Of a stretch of 64,000 bases of DNA, positions 10,126 through 21,350 are shown piece by piece. The notes under the pieces were generated by a model, which had not been told where the DNA came from, searched no databases, and worked only from the letters and a program-made list of their open reading frames with translations. How positions within the stretch are numbered: position 1 is the first letter of the stretch; every line of letters starts with the position of its first letter. A program made the translations under genes and the position numbers. This stretch comes from Blastobasis lacticolella (lineage: Eukaryota > Arthropoda > Insecta > Lepidoptera > Blastobasidae), in contig LR990053.1 of NCBI GenBank assembly GCA_905147135.1, forward strand, positions 8,196,501-8,260,500, given 5' to 3'.

Positions 10126-12805
10126 TATATTTTAATTTGCATATTTGCCTTCAGTAGATGCATTGGAACAACAGTAACTACAATTTTTCTTACGTCTTTA
10201 CTACGATACTTTTGTACGCCGTTAACCTGTACGTTGCGAGTTATCTCCGTTTTGTGAAATGACCTCTACGTTGTGTTATAATACAGTAACCCAAATTCTT
10301 TTTTCGCGTAATTGAATTATAGTAAATTCAATTTTTAATGACACAAAATCCTGGCACACGGCAACATCTGTAACACCCCTACCCCTGACCTTAAATACTA
10401 AACCACTTACTTACAAGACAGAGATGTCTCTAGCTATAAGACGTGTAACTTACACATAAAATACATTGGCCGTACATCGTGATCGTCTAGCTTTAGATAC
10501 ATTACAAGGACCCTCTACGTTGTGTGTGTTTGATTTAAATAACACCTTTAAGTTTATAAAATATCGCTAAATTAATGGAAAACTCATTTAAAGGAAATGC
10601 GTTATATAGAATCACCAAATGGAAAAGTACACCGTACAACTAGCGGGAGAACAAATCCGCAAACAAGATAAACATATTAAAAACCGCGCACGATGTGACG
10701 TCTAAATTATCCGTGAAACAATTGAAAACATACTTAGGTTCGTCAAAAGAATGCATCGTGTAAAATCGCGAGTCAAATAAAACATCAATTCCGCACATGA
10801 AGTAAAAGACAATTAAAATTTGTCCGAGTAGATAAAACAAGCAGATATAAATTTAAAACATGCAACTTAGCTCTAGAACTGATCTTCATCGTATCTGGTC
10901 GTCGGGCGACGAATGACGGGCGATCGACGCACGTCGCAGTATCCGAGCGTTAACATCTTCTTTCTTCGTGGCCACTCCTAATCCCTATGGTTGTGAAATC
11001 ACCTAACACAGACCTGACTCTAATGAGTTATAAAATATGGACACTTTAGGTCTCGGAAATAGCCTAATCGATAGGATAACTCTGGGCTCCCTGCCAACCT
11101 TCACCCAGGCCAAACACGAGCATATGGACCACATGTCCTGCTCATGCGTCCAGCGAAACCTTGACATCAAACGAACCAGTAACCTATTGTCTACTTCGCT
11201 CAAACCGTCACACATATTCCGATCATCTCATCGTACTTCCGTTCCAGCCTATTTTGCTTGCAAGCGATCGAGAGAATATTATTTTAATTTTATTTACGCG
11301 CACGCGGTGTGCTTCAATATTGGTGTCGGGACGCTAATGGCTGAGCCCACCTATCGAACTAACTCGATTTTCCATGTCCGCGAATTAAATGTCATTAAAG
11401 CATTAAAAATCACAAAGTTTTTAAGCGGACACGAGGCAAAGCCATTCCAAGATCCGGTGGCAAACCCACGGTGTTAAACCGTCTAAAAGTACATGGAGCA
11501 CAAATCAGTTTCCTGACATTTCTCAACAGAGTGTGGTCCACGTCCGATCCGGCCTTGGTTCCCTGAGTATGTGATGTTTGCTATGGCTACAGGTGACCTT
11601 CGTCTCGGAATTTGTGCGCTGCACGTTACCAGAACTGTATCCATATGTGTATTCTAGGTGATACTTAGTTTTTATGAATTTAGAAGTTGAGAATTTATTT
11701 TACGGATGTTTCGGATTTAATCATTCTAAGCAGTGTCTTTAAAAGAATATCTAGTGATCGGTTTAATTTGATTAAACAACTTTAAGTATCTAACACAAAC
11801 TATGCCTATCATCATCTTGCACTCTTTAGTATAACTACGTGATGGCCCTACCAAAAATATAAAAAAAACCCTAAAATATATAATTCAATATCAGACTTAC
11901 TGCAAATGCTCGTACCAACGCAAGTCACCAACATACCCGAGTATAAACTAAAGTAGTATACGATAAACAACACTATGCAATCGACACACAAGAGATACCT
12001 AAAGCTCGTACAAAACGTAGATCACCGACTCTAACACTCGACAAACCTCTCGACAGTAATCTCGTGCTTGCGCGCGCGCACTCTTCCTATCCAGGAAAAA
12101 GACCCCTAGCCGAAGAACAACCACCCAGTCCCGGGACCTTAGACCAACTGACGTCCTCGTCTCGCTTCCCTTCGCCCCTCAACCCCGAATCCTAAAGCGT
12201 GAGAAAAACTGACCATTTGACCAACACGTGTTACACAATTTCTCCATGAATGACAAGGTCCGCCTGTCGGCACTCTTTGTTTTTTTTCCGGGACTACCTA
12301 TCGCTTGTGCAACAAAAAATATAACGACGCAACGTTAATAGCAATTGCAGTAAAAATAAAGAAACGGTCTCGCCTGCCCTAAAGACAAATGCGCGTACCA
12401 TTTTTGCTAAAAAATATTACAATAGAGACTAGGGAACAATATGCTTGTTGTGAAGGGACGAAGTCACCGTCGTTTCTTAGTTAATTGCCGCTTCCAAAAC
12501 ATCTTAATAAATTCCGTTGTTGACAATAGCCCACATGTGCGCAGCGGCGTCGGTTAAAATCCCGAAAAGGCATTTCTAAAACGATACTTTGTTTTATTTG
12601 TTCTTTGGTATTTCCAAATTGCTAAAGCGATCACAATGCACCCCAATACAAAACCCGCCATTAAAGTTGTGTGCTATTATTTAGTCACCCGAACATTGCG
12701 CATTTAAACTCGACATACAAATACTTTTCGAAATCGCATACCTATAGTGATGTAGGTAATAACTAATCTACTGGAACGTACTTATGGCACATAAGGACCG
12801 TTACA
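10126..12805. repeat. Segmental duplication, right copy (uninterrupted)
   Basis: 2680 bases nearly identical to 1-1755 plus 7079-8003. It carries the empty target site of the 5.3-kb element at 11878-11882 and ends at 12805. Its left match edge coincides with the window start, so the true left edge may lie further left (up to 8004 if the arrangement is a simple tandem duplication with a 4802-bp period). Confidence 0.95.
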
Positions 12806-13189
12806 ACTGCCAACATAGTACAGGAGGTATTTAATTTTGAAACAGATTATAAGTTTGTTGTGAGCATTGATGTGTTATTTAAAATGAATTTCTAAATAAA
12901 ATGCCACAGATATACGTTATTATTAATCATTAAATTTAAGTGATATATTATTAAAATGTTAAATATTTTTCTTGTCATCGTGATTTTAGTAAAGTTTCTA
13001 GACGCTTAAATTGTTTGAAATAAGATCTCCTTCCTGTGTTTTTTATTCCATCATTTTAGTCACATAACGCCCCACTGCGTACATCCTCCTCCTCCTGCGC
13101 ATTCCACACCGATAGACGTTATATACACCGATAGATACAAGAGGCAATTTATCGGCTTTACACGGCTATCAAAAGGTAGTCCATCCTTT
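12806..13189. other. AT-rich unique stretch
   Basis: Follows the end of the duplication. There is an AATAAA at about 12894 but no coding sequence upstream that would make it a gene end. Nothing else is recognised. Confidence 0.4.
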
Positions 13190-13551
13190 TCGTGGGCTTG
13201 TCCTATGAAGTAGATAGTGGTCGATACTCAAGAAACATTCCGTTCCATCGGCCATTCGTTCTATGATCTACTTCTCCTTGTCGACTTCGCTCAGTCTTCG
13301 GTATCCTTAGAGGTGAGTTATTTGATACACTTGTCATTCTAACGACAAGCCGCCCGTCTTTCCTTTCCGTGCCTGGTGAGGGTAGGGTGGTGGGGCCAGA
13401 CATTTGTTCAATACGTAATTTGCCGGTCTGCGCAAGACCTGGCCATACCACTGAAGCGGTACTCTTGCATCTTATCTGCAATATCACAGATGTGAAGGCT
13501 ACCGCGAATGTGAACGGATTAAGATGCGATATTTGCGTTAAACTGTACACA
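13190..13551 (-). mobile_element. Degenerate RTE-type LINE, 3' end
   Basis: On the minus strand the sequence follows the same order as the better preserved RTE C-terminal regions at 19957-20387 and 23712-24130 (KIEEARLRWFGHV, then RPxGRPKKRW, then EDAEDRAKW), but with many substitutions. A 174-codon minus-strand ORF across this region is fortuitous. It ends at the target duplication of the next element. Confidence 0.5.
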
Positions 13552-14873
13552 CAGAACACGATAGAAGTGGCATCTTCGCCATTAGTACCGAAACCGATGC
13601 CGCCGTTCCCAACCCCACTATTTTTACCACTACTCATGCAACTTAATATGCACAGGCTTACGCACGCACACGCAAAGACAAACGGAGCGCCGTGATTAGT
13701 CAATCGGTCACTACCACATACACACATTGCGTTGCGTGTGTGCTGTAAATCCTCTCTGAATTTACATTTACGCTAGGGATTGACAAAATCGAATTCTTGT
13801 CGATATTAATATTTCGATAAAATGCTAACTATTATTATGGTATTTATTATTTGATAATAATGAATTGAAATTGTTATTATATTGAGGGGGGTGAGGCGGG
13901 ATTCAAGGACGCGTTGAGAGGAGATAGAGAGAGTAGGGGTACGGTAGATTTACCGTAGGGGTATGGCAGGAATATTTATTTATTTATTAAAGCTTTATGC
14001 ACAAAAGTACAGTGTCAGGAGTACGATAGTGTATGACGTCCTGAGTAGTTCAGTGGTTAAAATGCTAGTTTACCATACAAGAGGTTGCGGGTTCGTTTCC
14101 CGGCCGGGCAGAAATTTAAATGATGAATTTTAATTTCTGTAACAGGTCTGGGTGTTCTATGTTTAATAAGAATGTATTTAAAAAAAAAGGGTATAAGTAC
14201 TATATCAATTATCTAGCACCCATAATACAAGCTTTGCTCAGTTTAGAGCTAGATGGCGCTGTGTGAATTTGTCTACAATTAGGTATTTATTTTATTTTAG
14301 TGTTAAGGTAACTGCATCATATCTCTACCCCACCTGTACCCCACCCGTGCCCCTGCTGTGCCCCTACTAAAAACTAATATCAAAATCGGTCCGCAATTGA
14401 CGAAAATTTCAAGGATAATAAAAGAACATTCAATCAAAATAAGATAAGTAATAATCTTCTCCTTTTTTGATATCAATTCTACTATACTACAAATATATTA
14501 TATCGATAAACAAAATAATTTATCGATAAGGTCGGTTCATGTGCACAGCACTAGATTGGGCTTAAGGTGTCCTTGAGCGCGGGTGAATATTTTTCGTAAA
14601 ATATTGATAAATACAAGGTTTTTAGACTTAACAGTGAAATGAAATCACTCCTTTTGTTTTAGAAGTATGTAAGCTTCTTGCTCGCAATTAACTATTGCGC
14701 AAATGGCATATTTTTAACATTTTAGGCACAGCTTTTTTTGATGCGCACTCCGTTGAATTCCGCAAGAGAATGACGGCGCGTTCGCGCCTTTTGAAGGAAA
14801 TTAGCCCATTAGCGCATAGTTGTGGCGCGACTGCACCGCCTACTTAGCTTTCCTAACTACTTATTTTTCTATG
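13552..14873. mobile_element. Mobile unit copy 1 (1.3 kb, no clear TIR)
   Basis: Flanked by a perfect 10-bp direct repeat ACTGTACACA (13542-13551 and 14874-14883). It starts CAGAACACGATAGAAG and ends TTATTTTTCTATG. A second copy with the same ends lies at 56088-57768. It contains a SINE (about 14034-14300), a plus-strand exon-like stretch ending in a stop (14731-14845, after an ACATTTTAG acceptor-like word) and, at its left end on the minus strand, an open stretch coding a Gly-rich peptide with SGKNSGVGNGGIGFG. A 9-10-bp target duplication with captured exon-like pieces recalls Pack-MULE-like elements, but no terminal inverted repeat is visible. The class is unresolved. Confidence 0.75.
14034..14300 (+). 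mobile_element. tRNA-derived SINE, family 2
   Basis: The head reads as a tRNA-like promoter (GAGTAGTTCAGTGGTTAAAA as A box side, GGGTTCGTTTCCCGG as T arm). The body follows (GATGAATTTTAATTTCTGTA and CTGGGTGTTC), then the tail word GGCGCTGTGTGAATTTGTC and AT-rich ATTTATT. Other copies or fragments: 30430-30560, 46415-46530, 52815-53215, 56535-57560, 62030-62135. Confidence 0.75.
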
Positions 14874-14920
14874 ACTGTACACATCGTGATGCGCGGCTCT
14901 TGCTTGTGCCGCTCTTGTAG

Positions 14921-15175
14921 AAGCCAAGTATCGCTACTCATCCATATGTTCCCGATATTTTGGAACCTGTTGTGTCCGTATCGTTTAGCCTGCAGGAACA
15001 GCACAGCGACCTTCCGTCTGGCGATTACGTCGGCCAGGTCAAGAGTCTAACGTTCCAAGATGCGAAGTTAGCGTCTCTAATCGGGTCCGCCCTTGGCGTT
15101 ATAATTTTAAATACTATTGGTTTCTATATTTACGGAAGCGGTTGTGAAACAAGAACAGCTTACATTGCTCAGTAA
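14921..15175 (+). CDS. Unrecognised terminal-exon-like ORF with one hydrophobic segment
   Basis: After an acceptor-like CTCTTGTAG at 14912-14920 an 84-codon open frame runs to TAA at 15173-15175. It starts KPSIATHPYVPD, has a polar middle and near the C-terminus a hydrophobic run (ASLIGSALGVIILNTIGFYI) that could be a membrane segment. I do not recognise the family. It lies just outside the right target duplication of mobile unit copy 1 and is convergent with lipase A. An AATAAA on the plus strand near 15390 could serve it. It could be the last exon of a host gene, part of a transposon, or chance. No upstream partner exon is identified. Confidence 0.28.
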   Translation, partial: KPSIATHPYVPDILEPVVSVSFSLQEQHSDLPSGDYVGQVKSLTFQDAKLASLIGSALGVIILNTIGFYIYGSGCETRTAYIAQ

Positions 15176-15458
15176 CTGGTTTCTATTGACAGATATCAGT
15201 TATAAACATGCGTCTTATGTAACCATAATTCTTGACAAATTATTAGTTGGCAACTAGTTGTTTTACAAGAATAGACTATCATTTGCGGCAACTAGTTGAG
15301 TGATGTTTTATCCTATTTGACAAGTAAAAGGTGGCCTGTTGTCACGGCGGCCGGAGGGCACATTAGAAAGTAAATTAATAGGTAGACGTGAATAAATAAA
15401 CATTTATTCCATTCATAAACAGTTGTGAGATCCAAAACATAGCTTGTTCGTCGATTGT
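15176..15458. other. Lipase A 3' flank and 3' UTR
   Basis: On the minus strand AATAAA at 15403-15408 follows the lipase A stop by about 50 bases and is the likely poly(A) signal. AT-rich sequence with no gene lies beyond it. Confidence 0.6.
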
Positions 15459-18400
15459 TTAGAACGGGTAGCGCCTGCCAGTGTCCAAGCGATAGGAACC
15501 ACGTCTGAAATAAATGAAGTTAATTGTGATTAAGAATGCACGATGAACAATTATGCTTGTCTGTGTAACTTTAAAGATAGATTTGTAACAGTTAAAACAA
15601 TTGAAAAGGTTCGTTGCGTGTAAGCCCCGTCTAATATAATAATTTGTGTAAAGAATGCGAGTTTAATTTGAAACAAAAATTATATACAAACCCAAATTTC
15701 CTTAAGTATTCATTTCCCATGTGGAAGGTATCTCCACGGCAGGTGTTCAAGGTAACTTGAAGCCAATATGCGCAGTGTCTGCCGACGAAGTGATTGTACG
15801 TGACGCTTGCAGCAAACAAATGCCAGGCTCGATTGTGGTCGCAGATGCCAGTAAGGCAACCGGGCTGGTTGTTGCCCCCATTGGGAAAAAAGTCAGCATG
15901 GCCGATCGATGTTCCGATGCCCAGGCCGATCGCGTAATTGCCGTCAGTGTGGATACCCTCGACGTAGATGGCGTCGGTGGCGCTGATCTTGTCCGAGTTG
16001 TAGACCCATAGAGGGCCAGCGGGGTCCAGACCTAGGAAATATGTAAGACCTTACATTTGGGGTTTACTTCTTTACGAAGTTAAGAAAGCAATGACGATAA
16101 CATTAACCAGAAACCTTGGAAACTTAAATATGGACTCTGCCTCTGGTGAGTACGGAAACTTGAATTGACCTATTTTACTTAATAAACATTCTTATTTGTG
16201 ATACTTACCGGTGACACGAGCGACTCTTCCACCAAGCGTGCGGCCCGCGTTTCCCACAAGGTGAGCTCCTAAGCTGAAGCCGACGAGGTGGAACTGGTCC
16301 AGGCGTGCGCCGGTGACATCGACAAGGAATTGCACGAATTGGGCAAGACCTCGACCCACAGCGGGAACTCCATTCACAGCTGTTATGTAACCAGAGTTGG
16401 CCAGACGTCTCCATTCCAGTACAATGACGTTGGCTTCGCCTTTACCAAGATAAGCTGAAAAACAAGTGATTAGTGATTTTACAAAGAAATATTAGATTAG
16501 TGCGATTATTGTAATCGACTATGATAATCAGAAGGTGCTTTAGATATATTGTATGAATGACAACATTTAGGGGTATTCTCTCTAAAAAACCTGCCTGGTT
16601 CAAAGCTGATCTAAAGATATTTCTTTGAGGAAGTATGTATTTTCCGCGATAAGTCGACATGGCAATTTTCTAGTGATGAGACACCGATCGATATTCGATG
16701 TCGATATATCTTTTTACCATATGTCCGAAACAAAAAACGAAGCGACGAGTATGTTAGTTGTTATGATCCACCGCCCACGTTACGAGGAGTAAGCAGCGGC
16801 CTAGGGGTGCCAGAACCAAATCTACAATTTTTCGTAGTGTCATTTTACAAACTGGCGCCAAATGATCTAAAATAATATAATTGTATAATTTGTTGCACTT
16901 TTAGTTGGACTTACAGAAGGAGTTGGATAATAAAATATTAGGACTTCGACAGATTATGACTAACATTAGTACTTCCTATAATTAGGATAAAAAATAAGGA
17001 CATTAAATGGTATATTTAGGACTTTATGCTTGGGACAATAAAAATTAGAACAAAAAATTTTAGTACATTCAATAGGGACCCGTCGTAGAGGCCAGTCAGT
17101 ATAATGTAGACGTCCGTCTGTACAGAACAACATAAATATTAATTAATCGTGTGTGAGTTCATGTAAACATGGACTATCTTATCTATTTGCGCCATGTCAC
17201 AATATGAGGAAGAAGATTCGTACATGTGGTAAAAAGAAATATCGACATCGATTAGGATGCGCACTCGTGCAACACTAGATAAGCGGGTGTGCGGGGCCTC
17301 CCCCTCCACGCATACCTTATTCCGCGATTGTCACGCCAACCTGACTCTAACTAGTTAGATAGGTATAATAAATGTACAATATTTTGTAAAGTACTTAGCC
17401 ACGGTTTACACAGAAAGACGCCGTCGAAGCGCGCGGTTGCGATCCGCGCGGCGCAGACATTTGTCGACCCACGACATTACATTCTGTAGAAGAGGCCAAG
17501 ACGTACGACGCGGCGAGAAAGTGCGTGGCCGTGGCGGATAATCGAAAAAACCTAAAATAAACCTTACCGACGTGCGACTCACGACATACTCCTAAAGGAC
17601 GCGACGCGCGCCGTTTAGCGGTAGAGGTGCGTCGCCTAGAGGCGCGGACGAAATTCTCCTTACGACAAAAACGACGCTGTGTGATATAAAGGTTTAATTT
17701 AGGTTTCTTTGATTATTCGCCTCTGCCGCGCGCCTCCGCTACGTCTCTTCTGTATAAAGCGCGCCTTAGGATATTGCATATATGAGCTGAGTAGGTGAAA
17801 GTCTCAAAATCATTGGTATAAACTCCGTATGGTATGTGAAATAGCCGTCTACGCCGCTATGCCTTTTCAGTCATCATCATTATTAGGCTGATATAGCCGA
17901 AAGATGCCCACTGCTGGGCGTAGGCCTTCCCTAGAGATTTCCACAAAGGCCACAAGACCGATGATGACTGCGATGCGGATCCAGCCGGTACCTGCGACCT
18001 TTACTAGATCAGCGGTCCACCTTACGGTACGTGGCCATCACTCTTTACTGCCCTATCGGCCATCTATTCTGCAAGCGATGTGCCCTGAAAATTGCCACTT
18101 AAGCCTGGCAACCCTTCAGACTTTGTCGATGACTTGGGCTCGCTTGCGGATCTCCTCATTTCTGATACGATCACACAATGAGACTACGAGCATAGCTATT
18201 TCTAAAGCCCACAGGGAGTGGGCTACCTACAACACCTACTGGTCAAAGACCTTCGGCTTTTGATTATGGTGTCGAAATAAGGAACAAAATGTTATTGCAA
18301 CGTACCGTCTCGTATTACTGGATTAAGGTCAGTCTCTTGATTGCTGAGCCAGCCGTGGGCGATCACGATAGTCGAATGGCTGGGGTTGAAGTTGGAGGAC

Positions 18401-19606
18401 CGGATGGAATCAGCGTTGTTCATAATCAAGGTTTGCCCTGAGTGAGGGTTGCGCCTGAGAAAAAATGGGATTTCTGAATAATGTATGTCAAATGAATAAA
18501 TATAGATGTATTTTTATTGAGTTGGATGCACTACTATAGTTAATATTATAAATGCAGAAGTTAGATAAGACGACGAAGGTACCTATGGTATCGTCTTAGT
18601 AAGATGGGCCTTCGGATGTTTCTATCTCCGAATTTGAGTGATCAATAAAAAAAATGAAATTCAATGAAATTATGAATGTCATAAATAGAGTTATTTACTT
18701 TGATTGGTGATGGTACCGTCTACGTAGGTAGGTCTTGAAAATTAAGCAATGATATTGTCGGATCATATTACCATCATGGGTTCGTACGACACGGTCGCTG
18801 TCGATTGTTAGCATTCGTCCTAACCCACGTGTCCGACAGCAGAAGTTGTTTTCTCATACGATGTATGTATAAAGAAAATGTGAAACCTTGGAATTGCATT
18901 AATTTCCTAGGAAAATCAAACGAACTTAGAAAATGAGTAAAATTATTTGCCAAATTTTATCATTGTATGCAATTTATAAATTGTAGCAGAAAATGTATGT
19001 TTTGAAGTTATGTTGTCAAAAACATGGGCAAACGCCATTGCGCTAGGGGCTGCACTTTCTCCGCGAAATCGAATAAGGGTTGATAGTTTCGGTTTGTTGA
19101 CAATTTGTCCAATAAAACTAAAACATTTACAATTCTTGTTTAGGAAATGTATGAAATTCCTAAGAAAATTATTTCACACCTTTCCAGTCGATTTTAGGAA
19201 AATACATGTACTAGGTGACAATACCTTGTGAAAAGAAGGTACAGGTTGTTAGCAGGATTCCTGTTTATGTCCTGGAGTAGTTCCATGTCAGGTTCCTCTT
19301 CTAGATCCACTTGGTGCATGTTGCCCTCGCCATCGGGGAACTCGATGAAGCGAGGGTACGGGGCATGCCCGTCCATGGGCAGGCCATTGACGATGTACCC
19401 TAGAATAATAGAAAAAAATATTATTGAAACCAGGCCAGCACATACGATGACAAAATAATTACTTGTTTATGGGTAAGTATAAAAATTTAATCCAATATCG
19501 ATATACCTACTCATAGATTTAAACGGTAAGCCTTATTTTAAAGAAACAAAATATAAAATAACATACCGGTTGCGAGAACAATAAGTATCAATTTTAACTG
19601 ATTCAT
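15459..19606 (-). CDS. Secreted neutral lipase A (pancreatic lipase-like), six exons
   Basis: Exons in transcript order are 19606-19567, 19399-19225, 18454-18306, 16454-16209, 16031-15692 and 15504-15459. All introns are GT-AG. The total is 996 bases, 331 residues. Residues 1-20 form a signal peptide (KLILIVLATGYIVNG). The oxyanion-side HGW is at 105-107, the nucleophile elbow GFSLG has Ser182, GLDPAGP has Asp206, and CDHNRAW has His269, so the Ser-Asp-His triad is complete. The lid loop between Cys262 and Cys267 is only four residues (much longer in mammalian pancreatic lipase) and there is no PLAT domain. This fits insect neutral lipases with phospholipase A1-like or galactolipase-like access. 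The likely role is extracellular lipid digestion; substrate is not provable here. The start matches genes B and C, but an in-frame ATG lies 12 bases upstream (19618-19616). Intron 3 is long (1851 bases) and holds transposon debris. Confidence 0.93.
17484..17756. repeat. GC-rich fold-back element in lipase A intron 3
   Basis: The left arm (about 17484-17567) and right arm (about 17688-17756) are imperfect inverted repeats: AAACCTAAAATAAACC versus the complement of GGTTTAATTTAGGTTT, continued by GATTATTCG-type and CGCGCGG-type words. The loop is CG-rich (GGACGCGACGCGCGCC). Probably a MITE-like element; target duplication not resolved. Confidence 0.55.
17870..18250 (-). mobile_element. RTE-like LINE 3' fragment in lipase A intron 3
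   Basis: Begins with CATCATCATTATTAGGCTGA and the CCCACTGCTGGGC word on the plus strand, which is the complement of a LINE 3' end. The better preserved relative at 55135-55470 decodes on the minus strand to the C-terminal region of a LINE polyprotein (IRNEEIRKRTKVTDIAQRI). It is inserted antisense to a LINE but in the same transcriptional sense as lipase A. Confidence 0.6.
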
Positions 19607-19649
19607 GGTTGCTAACATTGTGGTCTTCGAGGCTTTTTACACGGGCCTA

Positions 19650-19657
19650 TATTTATA
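19650..19657 (-). promoter_or_regulatory. Lipase A TATA box
   Basis: TATAAATA on the minus strand, 44 bases before the ATG. The same word stands 45 and 46 bases before the ATG in genes B and C. Confidence 0.8.
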
Positions 19658-19733
19658 CAATTATTATTAGGTTCAAGGATATAAATTATAGATTATGGTT
19701 GATTGATTGCTCTATTTGTGAGGTAAAAAGTCC

Positions 19734-19778
19734 AAATTATCAAAGCGTGGTGCTGGTGGTTATTAGATAAGATTGAAG
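19734..19778 (-). promoter_or_regulatory. Conserved GATA-type block upstream of lipase A
   Basis: The minus strand reads CTTCAATCTTATCT (19778-19765) followed by TTTGATAATTT (19744-19734). Both words recur in order upstream of genes B (31487-31451) and C (46847-46885). CTTATC is the complement of a GATA-factor core. GATA factors drive midgut genes in insects; that role here is inferred. Confidence 0.65.
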
Positions 19779-19956
19779 TGTCTGCGTTACCTAGGAGTCT
19801 TCTGTTCAGCTGGTCTGAGTCATGTATGAGTCAACGCTTTAACGTATGGGCTAAAATATAATGTGAAGAAGAGGCCGTAGAAAGAGTAGAAAGTTTTAAC
19901 TACCTGCGACACATATCACGAGCGATCTCAAGGACGATAATGATTTAATTATTCAT

Positions 19957-20387
19957 CATCATCGTCCTAGCGCTCATCCCGGCCTCTGCCAGGGTCCGCT
20001 TTCCTACTCAATATTTTCCACTTTGCCCGGTCTTCAGCATCTTCTCGTCGTAAGCCGTTGTCTCTCGCATTCGACTCAGCGATGTCAATCCATCGCTTCT
20101 TGGGTCGCCCACTGGGCCTCTTTCCTGATACCGGCAGATTTAGGCACCTATTTCCCACGTATCCCTGCGGCTTACGCAACACGTGACCAAACCAGCGCAG
20201 ACGAGCCTCCTCGATCTTATCTGCGATATCCCTCACATCAAGGCTGCCACGGATGTACTCGTTACTCGCACATCCACCGCAGCATTTTCATTTCGTTGGT
20301 GTGGAGTTCGCGAACATGTTCCGTCAGCGCTGGCCATGACTCACAGCCATAGAGCATCACCGGTCTAATTATACTCTTGTATATAAG
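19957..20387 (-). mobile_element. RTE-type LINE, C-terminal fragment
   Basis: The minus strand encodes MRDIADKIEEARLRWFGHVL, then GRPKKRWIDIAESNARDNGL, then REDAEDRAKW and ADPG. This is the typical C-terminus of RTE/BovB-like reverse transcriptase ORFs, followed by a GATGATGATG tail. With the endonuclease fragment at 20646-21120 it forms one internally deleted element. Confidence 0.8.
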
Positions 20388-20645
20388 GCCGTGTGGTGTC
20401 CGGCAGAGTAGATAGCATCAACCCCTTACACTCTTGGGTGTCGTACAAGGCGACTAATGTTTTCGAGGCAAAAGATCAAGAGTCTCCGTAGTCTGGAAAA
20501 TGGGCAGCAGCATTTTCCATTATTATATTTAAACACTGCGATCTCCAACCCGCCTGCCAACCGTAGAGATTATGGCAATAACCTCCCCTTTCGTGGGAGA
20601 GGCCCTAAGTCCTGCAGTGGACTGTTACGGGCTGTGATGAAGATA
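20388..20645 (+). mobile_element. 250-bp GATGAT-tailed repeat, copy 2
   Basis: Complete copy from GTGTGGTGTCCGGCAGAGTA to CAGTGGACTGTTACGGGCTG. It sits exactly between two pieces of an RTE element. Confidence 0.75.
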
Positions 20646-21120
20646 TAAGCCCTTTGAGCTTTAAGGTGTCCTCGAAGCTATTCCAGAAGGCAGTCTCTTC
20701 GGTGTCGGCACAACCGGACTGAGGAGCATAGGTGCTGATGAGGTTATAAGTTGATCCTTCTATCAGCGCCTTGATCAGCATGAGCCGATCGCTCACTCAT
20801 ATCACCTCCAAGATGCCGTTCCAGAATTCGTCGTACACCACAATAGCGACCCCATTCCTCCCTTCTGCCAACTCGGTGTACACAAGCTTGTATCCCTGCC
20901 CGATTTCCCTAGACTTGGAGCCACGCCACCTCGTCTCCTGCAGGAATGCCACCTAAACGCGGCGCCTGTGCAACTCTCGAGAGCGGCCGGTCAGAGAGCT
21001 AACATTAAGCGTGGCGAAGCGGAGCTTCCTACTACTAGGCGCTAACTTCTTTAACCCTGCCCACGTGTGACAGGGTAGCCCTAGCCCACTTATCGCAGGT
21101 GAAGGGTGATATGCCTGCGC
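20646..21120 (-). mobile_element. RTE-type LINE, 5' endonuclease fragment
   Basis: The minus strand shows an APE-type endonuclease N-terminus with LQETRWRGSKSREIG, NGVAIVVYDEFWNGI and ALIEGSTYNLISTYAPQSGC. The frame is interrupted by stops. It breaks off at the 250-bp repeat, so the reverse transcriptase core is missing. Confidence 0.78.
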
Positions 21121-21325
21121 GTAGCATGGTGTTGGTTTCTAGTGGCGGACCTTTTCATAACAATTTTTGTGGTGTTTTGGCTTTTTATGTGCTGCGACTA
21201 CTATCCGGACCGCACAACCCGTCAGGGTAAAGCCTGTTCGCCAGAGCCTTGTTCCTCTGTCAGCAGGGGGACCGCGTGCAGGTGAGGTTGGCTTGGGCCC
21301 ACGAGATGGTGGTTGGACCCCGTAA

Positions 21326-21350
21326 CCCCCCCCCCCCCCCCCCCCCCCCC
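21326..21350 (+). repeat. Homopolymer C25 tract
   Basis: Twenty-five consecutive C residues just upstream (minus sense) of the RTE 5' fragment. Its length in the assembly may be unreliable. Confidence 0.95.

Noticed and set aside
13203..13727. 174-codon minus-strand ORF
   Set aside because: It runs across the junction of a decayed RTE element and mobile unit copy 1, so it is a chance reading frame except for the short Gly-rich stretch noted in the mobile unit.
14041..14110. Possible tRNA gene
   Set aside because: A and B boxes are present but the cloverleaf is not, and the same sequence continues into a SINE body present several times. The same holds for 2470, 33160, 38930 and 52820.
15721..16011. 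Plus-strand ORFs of 96 codons at 15721, 28958 and (minus) 51341
   Set aside because: They are antisense shadows of lipase exon 5 in genes A, B and C.
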